This document shows positions 1 to 7,452 of a stretch of 29,991 bases of DNA, in pieces (positions within the stretch are counted from its first letter, which is position 1; the number at the start of each line of letters is the position of its first letter). The position numbers and the translations under genes were made by a program. Source of the stretch: an uncultured Oscillospiraceae bacterium. GTDB taxonomy: Bacteria; Bacillota; Clostridia; Oscillospirales; Acutalibacteraceae. Below the pieces are notes generated by a model, which did not search any database, was not told the origin of the DNA, and worked only from the letters and a program-made list of their open reading frames with translations. Location: positions 1-29,991 of the forward strand of contig URFG01000013.1 of NCBI GenBank assembly GCA_900547095.1. Reading direction: 5' to 3'.

Positions 1-4
1 AAAA

Positions 5-120
<116 letters not shown>

Positions 121-152
121 CTATTTTGTTGCCCTGATCGGACAACAAAAAG

Positions 153-181
153 ATTATATCATAAGGTATTATATTTGTCAA
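153..181 (-). promoter_or_regulatory. Consensus promoter of the 5S rRNA
   Basis: On the minus strand TTGACA (176-181) is followed by exactly 17 bp and then TATAAT (153-158), a perfect vegetative sigma-A promoter. Transcription should start near 146, about 26 nt before the 5S gene. An ideal promoter fits a stable-RNA gene. Confidence 0.85.
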
Positions 182-205
182 CACTTTTTTACAATTTTTT
201 TTAAA

Positions 206-1018
206 CTAAAATCTTCTGCCTGCTCCTCCGCCTCCGAAAGAGCCTCCTCCGCCGGAAAATCCACCCGAAAACCCGCCGGAGCCTTTGCCGAAGCCCGAAC
301 CACCGCCGAAGCCTCCGAAAAAGCCTCCGCGCGGTCCGCCGCCGAAGAATATTATCGAATTTTTTCCGAATATCAGCACTATTATCGCAACAACCGCAAT
401 TAAGGCTACCCATGAAAGCACTATTTTGGAATAAGATGTTTCATCGTCGGAATCAGAGGATTCAAGCATATCGATAGGCGTGTAGCTTTCGTCATACTCA
501 AGTCCGTATTCAATACATATCTCGTTTATAACCGAGCGGTAAATTTCGAGAATGCCTTTATCAAAATCGTCTTTTTTAAAGTATGGAATTCCGTAAGTAT
601 CTATGATTCTTCCGGCTTTGCTGTCGGGAATAGCGCCCTCAAGTCCGTAACCCACGGAAATTTGAGATTCTCTTTGCTCTGTAGCGAGGACTATCAGCAC
701 GCCGTTATTCTTTTCGCTGTCTCCGACTCCCCACTCTCTTCCGAGATTAAGCGCATAATCGGATATCTCCTCGTCGCCCGTGTCTTTAACGGTAACGACC
801 ACCGCCTGCGCTTTAACCTCTTCGTTTTCCGAAAGCGCCGCCGAACGGGACATTATTTCGCTTTTGGTGGAATCGGATAAAACATTTGCAAAATCGTTTA
901 CAAAGAATTCCTTTGTGGCGACAGGATATTTTTGAGATTCCGAGCAGGAGCAGAAAAGCACCTGAATAACAAGGAGCAGAGCTAACAGCCCCGAGAATTT
1001 TTTAAAATTTTTCTTCAT
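206..1018 (-). CDS. TPM-domain lipoprotein (YgcG family)
   Basis: A 270-residue protein with a lipoprotein-type signal peptide ending in an LFCSC lipobox around residue 25. An extracellular TPM domain follows at about residues 38-170, then one membrane span near 198-220. The C-terminal tail is glycine/phenylalanine-rich, with many GGG blocks, and ends in GRRF. This is the usual architecture of YgcG-type proteins, which commonly sit beside lemA. Their role is poorly defined; envelope stress or membrane-protein quality control has been suggested for the domain. The gene starts 2 nt after the lemA stop without a strong ribosome site of its own, so it is probably translationally coupled. No clear terminator follows. 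Confidence 0.85.
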   Translation of the reverse strand: MKKNFKKFSGLLALLLVIQVLFCSCSESQKYPVATKEFFVNDFANVLSDSTKSEIMSRSAALSENEEVKAQAVVVTVKDTGDEEISDYALNLGREWGVGDSEKNNGVLIVLATEQRESQISVGYGLEGAIPDSKAGRIIDTYGIPYFKKDDFDKGILEIYRSVINEICIEYGLEYDESYTPIDMLESSDSDDETSYSKIVLSWVALIAVVAIIVLIFGKNSIIFFGGGPRGGFFGGFGGGSGFGKGSGGFSGGFSGGGGSFGGGGAGRRF

Positions 1019-1020
1019 AA

Positions 1021-1590
1021 TTAATCAAAGCTTACCTGCGGAACTGATGAAGAATCGGCAGTACCCTCAAAATAAGCCTCTTTTTCAAATCCGAACATAG
1101 AAGCGATTATATTTTTAGGAAATTTTCCGACAGAAGTGTTGTATTCCTTGACTGTTTTGTTAAAGTCTTTTCTTGCAGTGGCAATTCTGCTCTCAGTGCC
1201 TGCAAGCTCATCCTGAAGAGCTGTAAACTGACTGTCCGCTTTAAGCTCCGGATAATTTTCGGTCACTGCGTTTACCCACACGTCTATAGCGCGGTTGAGT
1301 TCGTTGTTGGCGTCTTGCTGCTCTTTTGTGGTTTTTGCGTTTCCTACCGAAGCTCTAGCCTCTGTTACGGCTTTATAGGTATCGCCCTCGTATTTTGTGT
1401 AACCTTTTACGGAATTAACGAAATTAGGAATAAGGTCGGCTCTGCGCTGGATCTGCGTTGAGATATCGGATCTCGCATTTTCAACCGATTCTCTTTGTGA
1501 ATAAAGGCTGTTGTAAGCGCCGCCGATGATAAGCGCCAAAACGGCGACAACGGCAATTATAATAATGGTGATTTTAACGGATTTTTTCAT
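1021..1590 (-). CDS. lemA: LemA family protein
   Basis: A 189-residue protein with one N-terminal membrane span (about residues 7-27), then a long, mostly helical domain containing the LemA signature around NARSDISTQIQRRADLIPN and a VKGYTKYE segment. The orientation is predicted as membrane-anchored with the helical domain outside. Function is not established in bacteria, although lemA-TPM gene pairs are widespread. The start ATG is preceded by AAAAGGAGAAAAC, a good ribosome site. That site lies immediately downstream of the 3' end of the 6S RNA (about 20 nt) with no terminator between, so lemA is probably transcribed at least partly by read-through from the 6S promoter. Confidence 0.9.
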   Translation of the reverse strand: MKKSVKITIIIIAVVAVLALIIGGAYNSLYSQRESVENARSDISTQIQRRADLIPNFVNSVKGYTKYEGDTYKAVTEARASVGNAKTTKEQQDANNELNRAIDVWVNAVTENYPELKADSQFTALQDELAGTESRIATARKDFNKTVKEYNTSVGKFPKNIIASMFGFEKEAYFEGTADSSSVPQVSFD

Positions 1591-1608
1591 AAAGTTTTCT
1601 CCTTTTAA

Positions 1609-1802
1609 AAGATCCCGCCCTGCCGTAACGGCTTTTAATAACCTGAAATTAATCCAGGTGGATGTCTGTCGAACGGTTTCGCGCTCCCTTCTTCCGAACT
1701 CGGCACCGCCGCGGGAGGTCTGCAGGCCCGCCGCCCGAAACCTGACTCCTTTAATAAAGCTTGTAGGGTTATAACAGCATCGATTCGCGAACAGGGCAGG
1801 AT
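1609..1802 (-). ncRNA. ssrS: 6S RNA
   Basis: On the minus strand this roughly 190-nt RNA has 6S hallmarks. The 5' end ATCCTGCCCTGTTCGCG pairs with the 3' end CAGGGCGGGAT in an 11-bp closing stem that allows one G-U pair. Near the 3' side, ACATCCACCTGGATTAATTT resembles the conserved ACA-TTCACCTTGAACCAAGG segment of bacterial 6S RNA. The middle is GC-rich and self-complementary. 6S RNA binds sigma-A RNA polymerase as a promoter mimic in stationary phase. Ends are estimates. Recognition is from memory of the family; a covariance-model search with the Firmicute 6S model would settle it. Confidence 0.85.
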
Positions 1803-1807
1803 ATTAT

Positions 1808-1835
1808 ATTATATGTTATTTTTCGTCGATTTCAA
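1808..1835 (-). promoter_or_regulatory. Promoter of 6S RNA
   Basis: On the minus strand TTGAAA (1830-1835) is followed by 16 bp and then TATAAT (1808-1813). A second, overlapping TATAAT is at 1803-1808. The -35 lies inside the last codons of the upstream DUF1292 gene. The predicted start, near 1801, coincides with the start of the 6S closing stem. Confidence 0.75.
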
Positions 1836-2127
1836 AAAAATCTTCGAGTCTGTCTACAAAAGCGTCGGCGATAGTTTCATATTCATCGTCGTCTTCAATC
1901 TCGCAATAGTATTCCTCGCCGTTTTCCTCTTCCACCTTAACGATAACGAGTTCGCCCGAATCCTCAAGCATTTTTTTCGGATCTTCATAAGTGGGCAATA
2001 GAGCAAGATATCTGCTTTCATCTGTTTCTATGGCGTCTAAAACCTCGAATGTGTATTCCTTTCCCTCATCATCTGATAAAGTGATAAGATCGGGATCATA
2101 CGCTTCGTTATTTATATTTTCACTCAT
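1816..2127 (-). CDS. DUF1292 domain protein (YrzB-like)
   Basis: A very acidic 103-residue cytosolic protein with the DUF1292 pattern: ITLSDDEGKEYTFEVLDAIE, then a YLALLP segment and an alternating EEENGEEYYCEIEDD region. Family members in Firmicutes are usually encoded next to ruvX/yrzL, but those neighbours are absent here and the gene stands alone behind its own promoter. Function is unknown. The start ATG has an AAGGAG ribosome site 7 nt upstream. Its 3' end overlaps the -35 region of the 6S promoter. Confidence 0.85.
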   Translation of the reverse strand: MSENINNEAYDPDLITLSDDEGKEYTFEVLDAIETDESRYLALLPTYEDPKKMLEDSGELVIVKVEEENGEEYYCEIEDDDEYETIADAFVDRLEDFFEIDEK

Positions 2128-2153
2128 AATTTTCTCCTTTTTTGTTTTACTAT

Positions 2154-2182
2154 ATTTTAATCCAAATTTTTATATTAGTCAA
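2154..2182 (-). promoter_or_regulatory. Promoter of the DUF1292 gene
   Basis: On the minus strand TTGACT (2177-2182), a 17-bp spacer, and TAAAAT (2154-2159), about 27 bp before the start codon. It faces away from the noncoding-RNA promoter at 2251. Confidence 0.7.
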
Positions 2183-2250
2183 CAGTTAAGATAAAAAAGC
2201 AGGAAATTTAAGCTTTTTAATTAATTTATACAAAAGTTTTTAAAAAACAC

Positions 2251-2279
2251 TTGACAAATAATGCATTATGCATTATAAT
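2251..2279 (+). promoter_or_regulatory. Perfect consensus promoter of the noncoding RNA
   Basis: TTGACA (2251-2256), a 17-bp spacer, and TATAAT (2274-2279). This is an exact sigma-A consensus promoter with predicted start near A2286. The spacer holds the palindrome ATGCATTATGCAT-like ATGCAT repeats (2261-2266 and 2268-2273), which might be an operator. Confidence 0.85.
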
Positions 2280-2300
2280 AAAGTCAGAAAAAAGAAAGAG

Positions 2301-2476
2301 GTGAGTCCAAAGGACAGTTAAGTTTGTTTCGTAATTTCAGAAAGGATTGAGTCCCATGGGTAATTAAGCCCGGATTTAAAAAATCAATTTGAACCCAAAG
2401 GTGATTTGAGTGTTAACTTTAAGATTTAAGCATCAAATCAAATAAAAGAAATAGGTGGGTCCGATGTACAAATAAT
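2301..2476 (+). repeat. Four imperfect 22-nt repeats inside the noncoding RNA
   Basis: Copies are at 2301-2322 (GTGAGTCCAAAGGACAGTTA...), 2347-2368 (TTGAGTCCCATGGGTAATTA...), 2389-2410 (TTGAACCCAAAGGTGATTTG...) and 2455-2476 (GTGGGTCCGATGTACAAATA...). Spacing between starts is 46, 42 and 66 nt. The TGARTCC core is the best-kept part, and the fourth copy is the most diverged. In copy 3 the changes keep an ACC/GGT pairing in place of TCC/GGA, which would be compensatory if the hairpin is real. Confidence 0.6.
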
Positions 2477-2520
2477 TTATAGTACCGGAAAATTTAATAT
2501 ATATAAATCGATTAAAAAAT

Positions 2521-2558
2521 AAAATCAGCCGCAGTGTGTATCTGCGGCTGATTTTTTA
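2521..2558 (+). terminator. Intrinsic terminator of the noncoding RNA
   Basis: A 14-bp stem (2521-2534 with 2542-2555, core TCAGCCGCAG / CTGCGGCTGA) closes a 7-nt loop. It runs into a T-tract at 2552-2557. Confidence 0.9.
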
Positions 2559-2588
2559 TTAGTCAGCTTTAAAGTTTTGATAAAGACC

Positions 2589-2614
2589 AAGGCTCCCGGA
2601 ATTCCGGGAGCCTT
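2589..2614. terminator. Palindromic terminator at the end of the amino-acid ABC operon
   Basis: A perfect 26-bp palindrome (AAGGCTCCCGGAA and its complement) lies 7 bp past the ATPase stop codon. On the minus strand the T-tract after it is weak (TTGGTCTTT). On the plus strand it is followed by TTTAAATTTT. It probably acts as a bidirectional stop for the convergent units. Confidence 0.75.
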
Positions 2615-2620
2615 TAAATT

Positions 2621-3367
2621 TTATAAAACTTTATTCAGGAAATCAATAGTCCTTTGTGCTTTGGGGTGGTTTATAACCTCATCGGGAGTTCCTTCTTCAA
2701 CTATAAATCCGCCGTCCATAAATATTACCCTGTCCGCAACCTCTTTGGCAAAACCAATTTCGTGGGTTACGATTACCATAGTCATTCCGTCGGCTGCGAG
2801 CTGTTTCATAACATTCAGCACTTCTCCGACCATTTCGGGATCAAGCGCGCTTGTGGGCTCATCAAACAGCATAATATCGGGGTTCATACAAAGTGCGCGG
2901 GCAATGGCTACGCGCTGTTTCTGACCGCCCGAAAGCTTTGACGGGAAAACATCTGCCTTATCTTCAAGGCCGACCTTTTTAAGCATATTTAAAGCAAGCT
3001 CTCTTGCTTCATCCTTAGTTTTCTTTTTAAGCTGAACGGGGGCAAGCATAAGGTTATCGATAACGGAAAGATTCTTAAAGAGATTGAAGTGCTGAAAAAC
3101 CATTCCGATATTTTCTCTTACCTTATTTATATCAACCTTTTTATCGGAGATATTATAACCGTCGACAATAATAGTGCCGTCGGTAATATCTTCAAGTCTG
3201 TTCATACAGCGTAAGAATGTGGACTTGCCGCTTCCCGAGGGTCCGATAATAACGACGACTTCTCCCTCATAAATATCCGTGGATATATCTTCAAGAACGC
3301 TTAATTTATCAAAATATTTTTTAAGTGACTCGACGTGAATTTTAACATTTTCTTTATTAACGGCCAC
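2621..3367 (-). CDS. Polar amino-acid ABC transporter, ATP-binding protein
   Basis: A 248-residue ABC ATPase of the GlnQ/ArtM class. It has Walker A GPSGSGKST, the Q-loop MVFQHFNLF, signature LSGGQKQR, Walker B MLFDEPTSALDP and switch histidine in VIVTHE. The reading frame is open 16 codons further upstream, but the AAAGGAGG ribosome site points to the GTG at 3365-3367, giving M-A-V-N-K-E-N. The CDS overlaps the permease stop by 11 bp, so the two are translationally coupled. With the permease and binding protein it forms a complete importer for a polar amino acid; the substrate cannot be read from sequence. Confidence 0.95.
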   Translation of the reverse strand: MAVNKENVKIHVESLKKYFDKLSVLEDISTDIYEGEVVVIIGPSGSGKSTFLRCMNRLEDITDGTIIVDGYNISDKKVDINKVRENIGMVFQHFNLFKNLSVIDNLMLAPVQLKKKTKDEARELALNMLKKVGLEDKADVFPSKLSGGQKQRVAIARALCMNPDIMLFDEPTSALDPEMVGEVLNVMKQLAADGMTMVIVTHEIGFAKEVADRVIFMDGGFIVEEGTPDEVINHPKAQRTIDFLNKVL

Positions 3368-4025
3368 GGTTAAGCCTCCTTTCAAGCTTTTTCGCAATCT
3401 TTGAAAGGATCTCAATGATTATAAAGTACATAATTCCGACGATAAGCCATGTCTGGAAAGACTTGAAAGTTATCGAAATTATATTTTTAGCGGAATTTAC
3501 AAGTTCCGGGAAACCTATAACCGAAAGAATAGAGGTATCCTTAAGAGTGATAATAAACTGGTTGATAATACTGGGTATCATAGTTTTGATAGCCTGCGGC
3601 ATAACGACCTTGCTCATAGCCTTTGAATAAGGAAGACCAAGACTTCTCGCCGCCTCCATCTGACCTTTATCTACAGATTGGATACCCGCTCTTATGATCT
3701 CAGCCATATAGGCACCGCAGTTAAGCGCGAGCGCTATCGTACCGGCCTGAAGACCCGAAAGAGTGATAGGCGAATTCAGATAATTTTTGAAAAAATAAGG
3801 GATACCGAAATAAATGAAGAAAGCGAGGACTATCATCGGGACGCCTCGTATAACATCAACGAATACGGTAGCGATTGCTCTGCTTACCTTGCTTTTCAGA
3901 ACGCTTAAAATTCCGAAGAAAAGACCTAATATGCAGGCGAAAAACAGACCGCAAAGGGCAAGCAGCAAAGTTTTGCCCATAGCCTGCAGAAGCAAATGGC
4001 CGTAATCGGTAATAATACTCCACAT
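3357..4025 (-). CDS. Polar amino-acid ABC transporter permease (HisM/ArtQ family)
   Basis: A 222-residue inner-membrane permease with about five hydrophobic spans and the family's N-terminal TLLLALCGLFFACILGLFFG segment. The cytoplasmic EAA loop, which docks on the ATPase, reads EAARSLGLPYSKAMSKVVMPQA. The middle gene of a binding protein-permease-ATPase operon, it overlaps the ATPase by 11 bp. AAAGGAGG lies upstream of the ATG. A stable hairpin separates it from the binding-protein gene, which should lower permease dose relative to the binding protein. Confidence 0.95.
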   Translation of the reverse strand: MWSIITDYGHLLLQAMGKTLLLALCGLFFACILGLFFGILSVLKSKVSRAIATVFVDVIRGVPMIVLAFFIYFGIPYFFKNYLNSPITLSGLQAGTIALALNCGAYMAEIIRAGIQSVDKGQMEAARSLGLPYSKAMSKVVMPQAIKTMIPSIINQFIITLKDTSILSVIGFPELVNSAKNIISITFKSFQTWLIVGIMYFIIIEILSKIAKKLERRLNRGR

Positions 4026-4053
4026 CGGAACGGTTCCTCCTTTCGTGACAAAA

Positions 4054-4085
4054 GCGGAACACCGCTTATGTCTACGGTGCTCCGC
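4054..4085 (-). terminator. Intercistronic hairpin between binding-protein and permease genes
   Basis: An 11-bp stem (GCGGAACACCG at 4054-4064 with CGGTGCTCCGC at 4075-4085, one G-U) closes a 10-nt loop. On the minus strand only four Ts follow. It is most likely a partial terminator or 3'-end stabiliser that keeps binding-protein mRNA in excess. Confidence 0.65.
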
Positions 4086-4116
4086 AACTATATTTTAACT
4101 AAAAGTGAAAATAATA

Positions 4117-4896
4117 TCAGCCGAGATATTTCTCGATTATTTTATCATATTCGCCGCTTGCCTTAATGTTTTTAAGACCTGCATTAAAGAGATCAAGGAA
4201 TTCCTGATTATCTTTGTTGAATATTGCAAGACCGTAAGGAGCGCCCTCGTTTTCAGAGCTCTCAATGACTTTAAGCGCAAGATTGCCGCCCTTGATAGAA
4301 GCCTTCATAACAGGGGTATCTTCAAAGAGAGCTACAGCCTGGCCGCCGATAACGGTCTGATAAACTGTCGGGGAGTCCTCAAGATAGGTGATTTTGAATC
4401 CGTATTTATCTTTAAGGCTTTCAGCATAAGTTGCACCCATAGTACCCGTTTTAACAGCTACGGTCTTACCCTTGATATCGTCAAAAGATTTGATATCGGA
4501 ATCTTTAGCAACTGTCATGCACTGAGTAGCGGTGTAATAACCGTCAGAGAATATCCAGCCTTCGTTCTTTCTTTTCTCGTTGATCGAAGCACCTGCTATC
4601 ATAGCGTCAGCCTGGCCTGCCTGGCAAGCGGCGATGGAAGCGTCCCAACCGAGGGAATTGAGCTTATATTCAAATTTTTGATCCTTTGCGATAGCCGCAA
4701 GGATATCAACGTCTATTCCTACGAAGTTACCCGAAGCGTCGGTATACTCAAAGGGGTTGAAGGCTGTATCTGTTGCGATAACCCAAACTTTGGATGATTT
4801 GCTGTCTTTCTTACCGTCTTCTTTCTTTTCTCCGCAGCCTGCGAAAACAGCTGAGAGCATAAGCACGCTCATTAAAAGAGCAATAAACTTTTTCAT
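4117..4896 (-). CDS. Amino-acid ABC transporter substrate-binding lipoprotein
   Basis: A 259-residue SBP family 3 protein. The signal peptide MKKFIALLMSVLML ends in lipobox AVFAGC, followed by a charged linker (KKEDGKKDSK) and two binding lobes. Diagnostic segments are DTAFNPFEYTDASGNFVGID, DAMIAGASIN and KTVAVKTGTMGATYA. An upstream TTG would add six residues (MKGSFF), but the ribosome site AAAGGA lies within those codons. I therefore start at the ATG giving MKKF. First gene of the importer operon, with a clear promoter about 60 bp upstream. Confidence 0.95.
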   Translation of the reverse strand: MKKFIALLMSVLMLSAVFAGCGEKKEDGKKDSKSSKVWVIATDTAFNPFEYTDASGNFVGIDVDILAAIAKDQKFEYKLNSLGWDASIAACQAGQADAMIAGASINEKRKNEGWIFSDGYYTATQCMTVAKDSDIKSFDDIKGKTVAVKTGTMGATYAESLKDKYGFKITYLEDSPTVYQTVIGGQAVALFEDTPVMKASIKGGNLALKVIESSENEGAPYGLAIFNKDNQEFLDLFNAGLKNIKASGEYDKIIEKYLG

Positions 4897-4942
4897 AAAA
4901 AACGATCCTTTCAAAAAAATATAATTTAAATTTTACTGATTT

Positions 4943-4971
4943 ATTATAATAAAAAATTCAAGTTTAGTCAA
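4943..4971 (-). promoter_or_regulatory. Promoter of the amino-acid ABC operon
   Basis: On the minus strand TTGACT (4966-4971), a 17-bp spacer, and TATAAT (4943-4948). The surrounding 150 bp are very AT-rich; no riboswitch or T-box is apparent. Confidence 0.75.
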
Positions 4972-5067
4972 CTAAATTTTATTTTATTTTGAAAAATTCG
5001 GCAAATTTAAAGCCTATTTGTAATTTTATTTAATAAAATTAAGTAAAAATCTTAAACCGGATTATTT

Positions 5068-6255
5068 TTATAATTTGCCTGTGAAATCACGGTCTAAAGT
5101 AACAATGCAGTGGAAAGAGGGATCGCATGCTTTTGCTCCTGCGTTTATCGTGCTTATCAGCTCTTTTTTACTCATTTCAAAATCCTGGGGAACTACCACA
5201 TCAAAAATAAGATTTGTGCGCAGCTTTGAAGAGGGAGTCATTCGAAAATCGTGAAGATCGAGCCTTTTATCGATAGAATGAATTACTTTTATCAGCTGTG
5301 ATTTTGCTCTTTTGACATTTTCATCGTTAGTATCGACGGGATCCATATGTATAACAAGGCTTATTCCTGTTTTTTCTGTGACGAGCCTTTCGCAAAGGTC
5401 TATTTTTTCGTGAGTTGAAACTATATCCGCCTCCTGCGGCACTTCAACGTGAACGGAGGCAAACTTTCTTCCCGGACCGTAATCGTGAATGAGCAGATCG
5501 TGGACTCCCAAAAATCCGTCGAACTTCATTATTTCGCATTCAAGCTCTTTAACCGTTTCTTCCTCGGGCGGTTTTCCGAGAATTTCATCAAGTACGCCTT
5601 TTGCGGAGGAAATACCGGATTTAATTATAAAGAGCGAAACAAGCGCCGCCATTAAGCTGTCGAGATCGAAAGGAACTTTTATAAATCTTACGATGACCGC
5701 GGAAATCAACACGGCGAGTGTGGATATGCAGTCGCTCTCGCTGTCTTTGGCGGCGGCAAGCAGAGCGGAAGAATCTATTTTTTTGCTTAATTTCCTGTTA
5801 AAAAACGAAAGCCAGAGTTTTAAAAGTATCGAAAAAACGAGTATCGCGAAAAGATACCACGGCTTATTATCGGGCAGATTTCCCGAAAACAGCTTTTTTA
5901 CCGAGGAAATAAGCAGCTCCGCGCCGACCGTTAAAATAATAAGTGATACGGTGAATGCCGAAACATATTCCATTCTTCCGTGGCCGAAAGGGTGCTCGCG
6001 GTCGGCAGGCTTATCGGAAAGTCTGAAACCGATAAGCGTTATCACAGAAGATCCTATATCGGACATATTATTAAGACCGTCCGCCGTAACGGAGATACTT
6101 GAGGTTATGATACCGATAAGAATTTTTAAAAAGCCTAAAAAGAAGTTGCAGAAAATGCCGACATAAGATCCGAGCGTTCCGTACAGCTTTCTTAAAGCTT
6201 TTTTATTGCTGTTTTTGCCTTGCTTTACAAACAGTTTTATTAATAGATCCGTCAT
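5068..6255 (-). CDS. Cation diffusion facilitator (CDF) family transporter
   Basis: A 395-residue divalent-metal/proton antiporter. It has the TM2 metal motif in ADGLNNMSD, the cytosol-proximal GHGRMEY after HPF, about six spans up to residue 220, and a C-terminal regulatory domain including HDLLIHDYGPG and ASVHVEVP. A further C-terminal extension (about residues 300-395) goes beyond the usual ~300-residue core and is typical of clostridial members. Zn, Mn or Fe export is possible; the metal cannot be assigned. Its ATG overlaps the stop of the Ddl-like gene (TAATG), so it belongs to the operon that starts at 9857, an unexpected partner for wall enzymes. Confidence 0.93.
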   Translation of the reverse strand: MTDLLIKLFVKQGKNSNKKALRKLYGTLGSYVGIFCNFFLGFLKILIGIITSSISVTADGLNNMSDIGSSVITLIGFRLSDKPADREHPFGHGRMEYVSAFTVSLIILTVGAELLISSVKKLFSGNLPDNKPWYLFAILVFSILLKLWLSFFNRKLSKKIDSSALLAAAKDSESDCISTLAVLISAVIVRFIKVPFDLDSLMAALVSLFIIKSGISSAKGVLDEILGKPPEEETVKELECEIMKFDGFLGVHDLLIHDYGPGRKFASVHVEVPQEADIVSTHEKIDLCERLVTEKTGISLVIHMDPVDTNDENVKRAKSQLIKVIHSIDKRLDLHDFRMTPSSKLRTNLIFDVVVPQDFEMSKKELISTINAGAKACDPSFHCIVTLDRDFTGKL

Positions 6256-7439
6256 TAAAATTTCGATCCTTTTGAACCTTTAGAGCCGAAGCCTACGCCT
6301 GAAAGAATATTGGTTTTAATTCCGAAAGTGAGGTTTTCGCGGTTTCTGTGGCGCTTGAACGCTATTGATACCAGCCTGTCGATAAGCTCGGTATAGCTTA
6401 TTCCCGTCGCTTCCCAGAGATAAAATGCAAGAGAGCCGGGGATAGTGTTTATTTCGTTAGCGAAAAATTCGCCTGTTTTAGTGTCGAGAAGATAGTCTAT
6501 TCTAACAACTCCGCTTGATCCTGTTACTTTCATAATCTCTTCCGAAACTGCTTTTATATTATCAGAAAGCTCTTCACTTATATCGGCGGGTATCTTTCTT
6601 CCGAGCGACGCCATACCTTTGGATTTTGAAGAACCCTCGTATTTATCGGCATAGGAAAGTATCTCGTCGTGCATAAAAGGCTCTTCGCAAACACTTGAAA
6701 TGCAGCTGTCCGCGTCGCCTAAAACAGAGCAGTTTATCTCTCTTAAATCGGTTACGGCTCTTTCTGCAAGGATTTTTTCTGCAAAAGAGCAGGCAAGCAT
6801 AATTGCACTGTCAAGCTCGGAAAAGGAAGTTACCTTTGTTATACCCACGCTCGATCCTAAGTTTGCGGGCTTTATTATCATAGGAAATCCTATGTTTTCG
6901 CTTAATTTATCGAGTATGCTCTGCTTATTTGCCGCATACTCCCGCGATCTGAAAACTACACAGTCAAGCACAGGAAGACCTGCCGATTTAAGAACGCTTT
7001 TAAATACGGCTTTATCCATTCCCACAGCCGCCGAAACGATATCGCAGCTGATATAGGGAAGATCTAAAAATTCGAAATATCCCGCCATTGTTCCGTCTTC
7101 ACAGTTTGTTCCGTGAACTATGGGGAAAGCGAGGTCAACAGGGATCTCTTTAGGCTTTTTGAATAGACCGCTTGAAAGGGTTTTCATAAACACCTTATTT
7201 TCTGACCTTACGAACGTTACTTTATCGCATTTTTCGGTGAGCTTTTTAAGGTCCTGCTTATAGTTATCGATATCGAAAAGCAGAGGTGAAGAAAACATCT
7301 CGCTTTCCTTAGAAACATATACGGGAATAACTTCGTACTTTGTTTTATCGATAGAATTCATAGCCTGTACCGCCGAAATGATAGAAACCTCGTGCTCTAC
7401 CGAGCGGCACCCGAAAAATACTGCGATATTAGTTTTCAT
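6255..7439 (-). CDS. D-alanine-D-alanine ligase-like ATP-grasp enzyme
   Basis: A 394-residue ATP-grasp ligase. N-terminal FGCRSVEHEVS carries the Glu that orients the first D-Ala (E15). HGTNCEDGTMAGYFE, KPANLGSSVGITKV (ATP lid) and ANEINTIPGS (metal-binding Asn331) follow. An omega-loop-like SYADKYEG retains a Tyr. After INTIPG the standard MTSHSL is replaced by SLAFYLW, so the position of the acceptor-carboxylate Ser (Ser281 in E. coli DdlB) appears to be Tyr340. This hints at a divergent acceptor or product. It lies 13 bp after the MurF-like gene, which normally uses the dipeptide made by Ddl. It may be a paralogue serving that membrane ligase rather than the housekeeping Ddl. Confidence 0.85.
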   Translation of the reverse strand: MKTNIAVFFGCRSVEHEVSIISAVQAMNSIDKTKYEVIPVYVSKESEMFSSPLLFDIDNYKQDLKKLTEKCDKVTFVRSENKVFMKTLSSGLFKKPKEIPVDLAFPIVHGTNCEDGTMAGYFEFLDLPYISCDIVSAAVGMDKAVFKSVLKSAGLPVLDCVVFRSREYAANKQSILDKLSENIGFPMIIKPANLGSSVGITKVTSFSELDSAIMLACSFAEKILAERAVTDLREINCSVLGDADSCISSVCEEPFMHDEILSYADKYEGSSKSKGMASLGRKIPADISEELSDNIKAVSEEIMKVTGSSGVVRIDYLLDTKTGEFFANEINTIPGSLAFYLWEATGISYTELIDRLVSIAFKRHRNRENLTFGIKTNILSGVGFGSKGSKGSKF

Positions 7440-7452
7440 TATAATAACCTCT

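Larger units (their letters stand above)
2286..2558 (+). ncRNA. Unassigned stand-alone noncoding RNA with internal repeats
   Basis: A transcription unit of about 270 nt is defined by a perfect consensus promoter upstream and a strong intrinsic terminator at its end. It holds no credible reading frame. Inside are four imperfect copies of a 22-nt motif at 2301, 2347, 2389 and 2455, of the form TGAGTCC-AAA-GGA-(C)AGTTAAG. The first three are able to form short TCC/GGA or ACC/GGT hairpins, and most are preceded by AGAAA. I do not recognise it as tmRNA, SRP RNA, RNase P or 6S. A repeated single-stranded or hairpin motif in a strongly expressed RNA suggests a protein-binding or sequestering RNA. 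It may match an Rfam clostridial orphan family; I cannot check. Confidence 0.65.

Noticed and set aside
201..413. Arginine-rich 70-codon frame over the TPM gene tail
   Set aside because: It is an out-of-frame reading of the glycine-rich repeat codons of the TPM lipoprotein.
1526..1774. 82-codon plus-strand frame over the lemA start and 6S RNA
   Set aside because: It runs antisense through a structured RNA gene, has no ribosome site and no recognisable domain.
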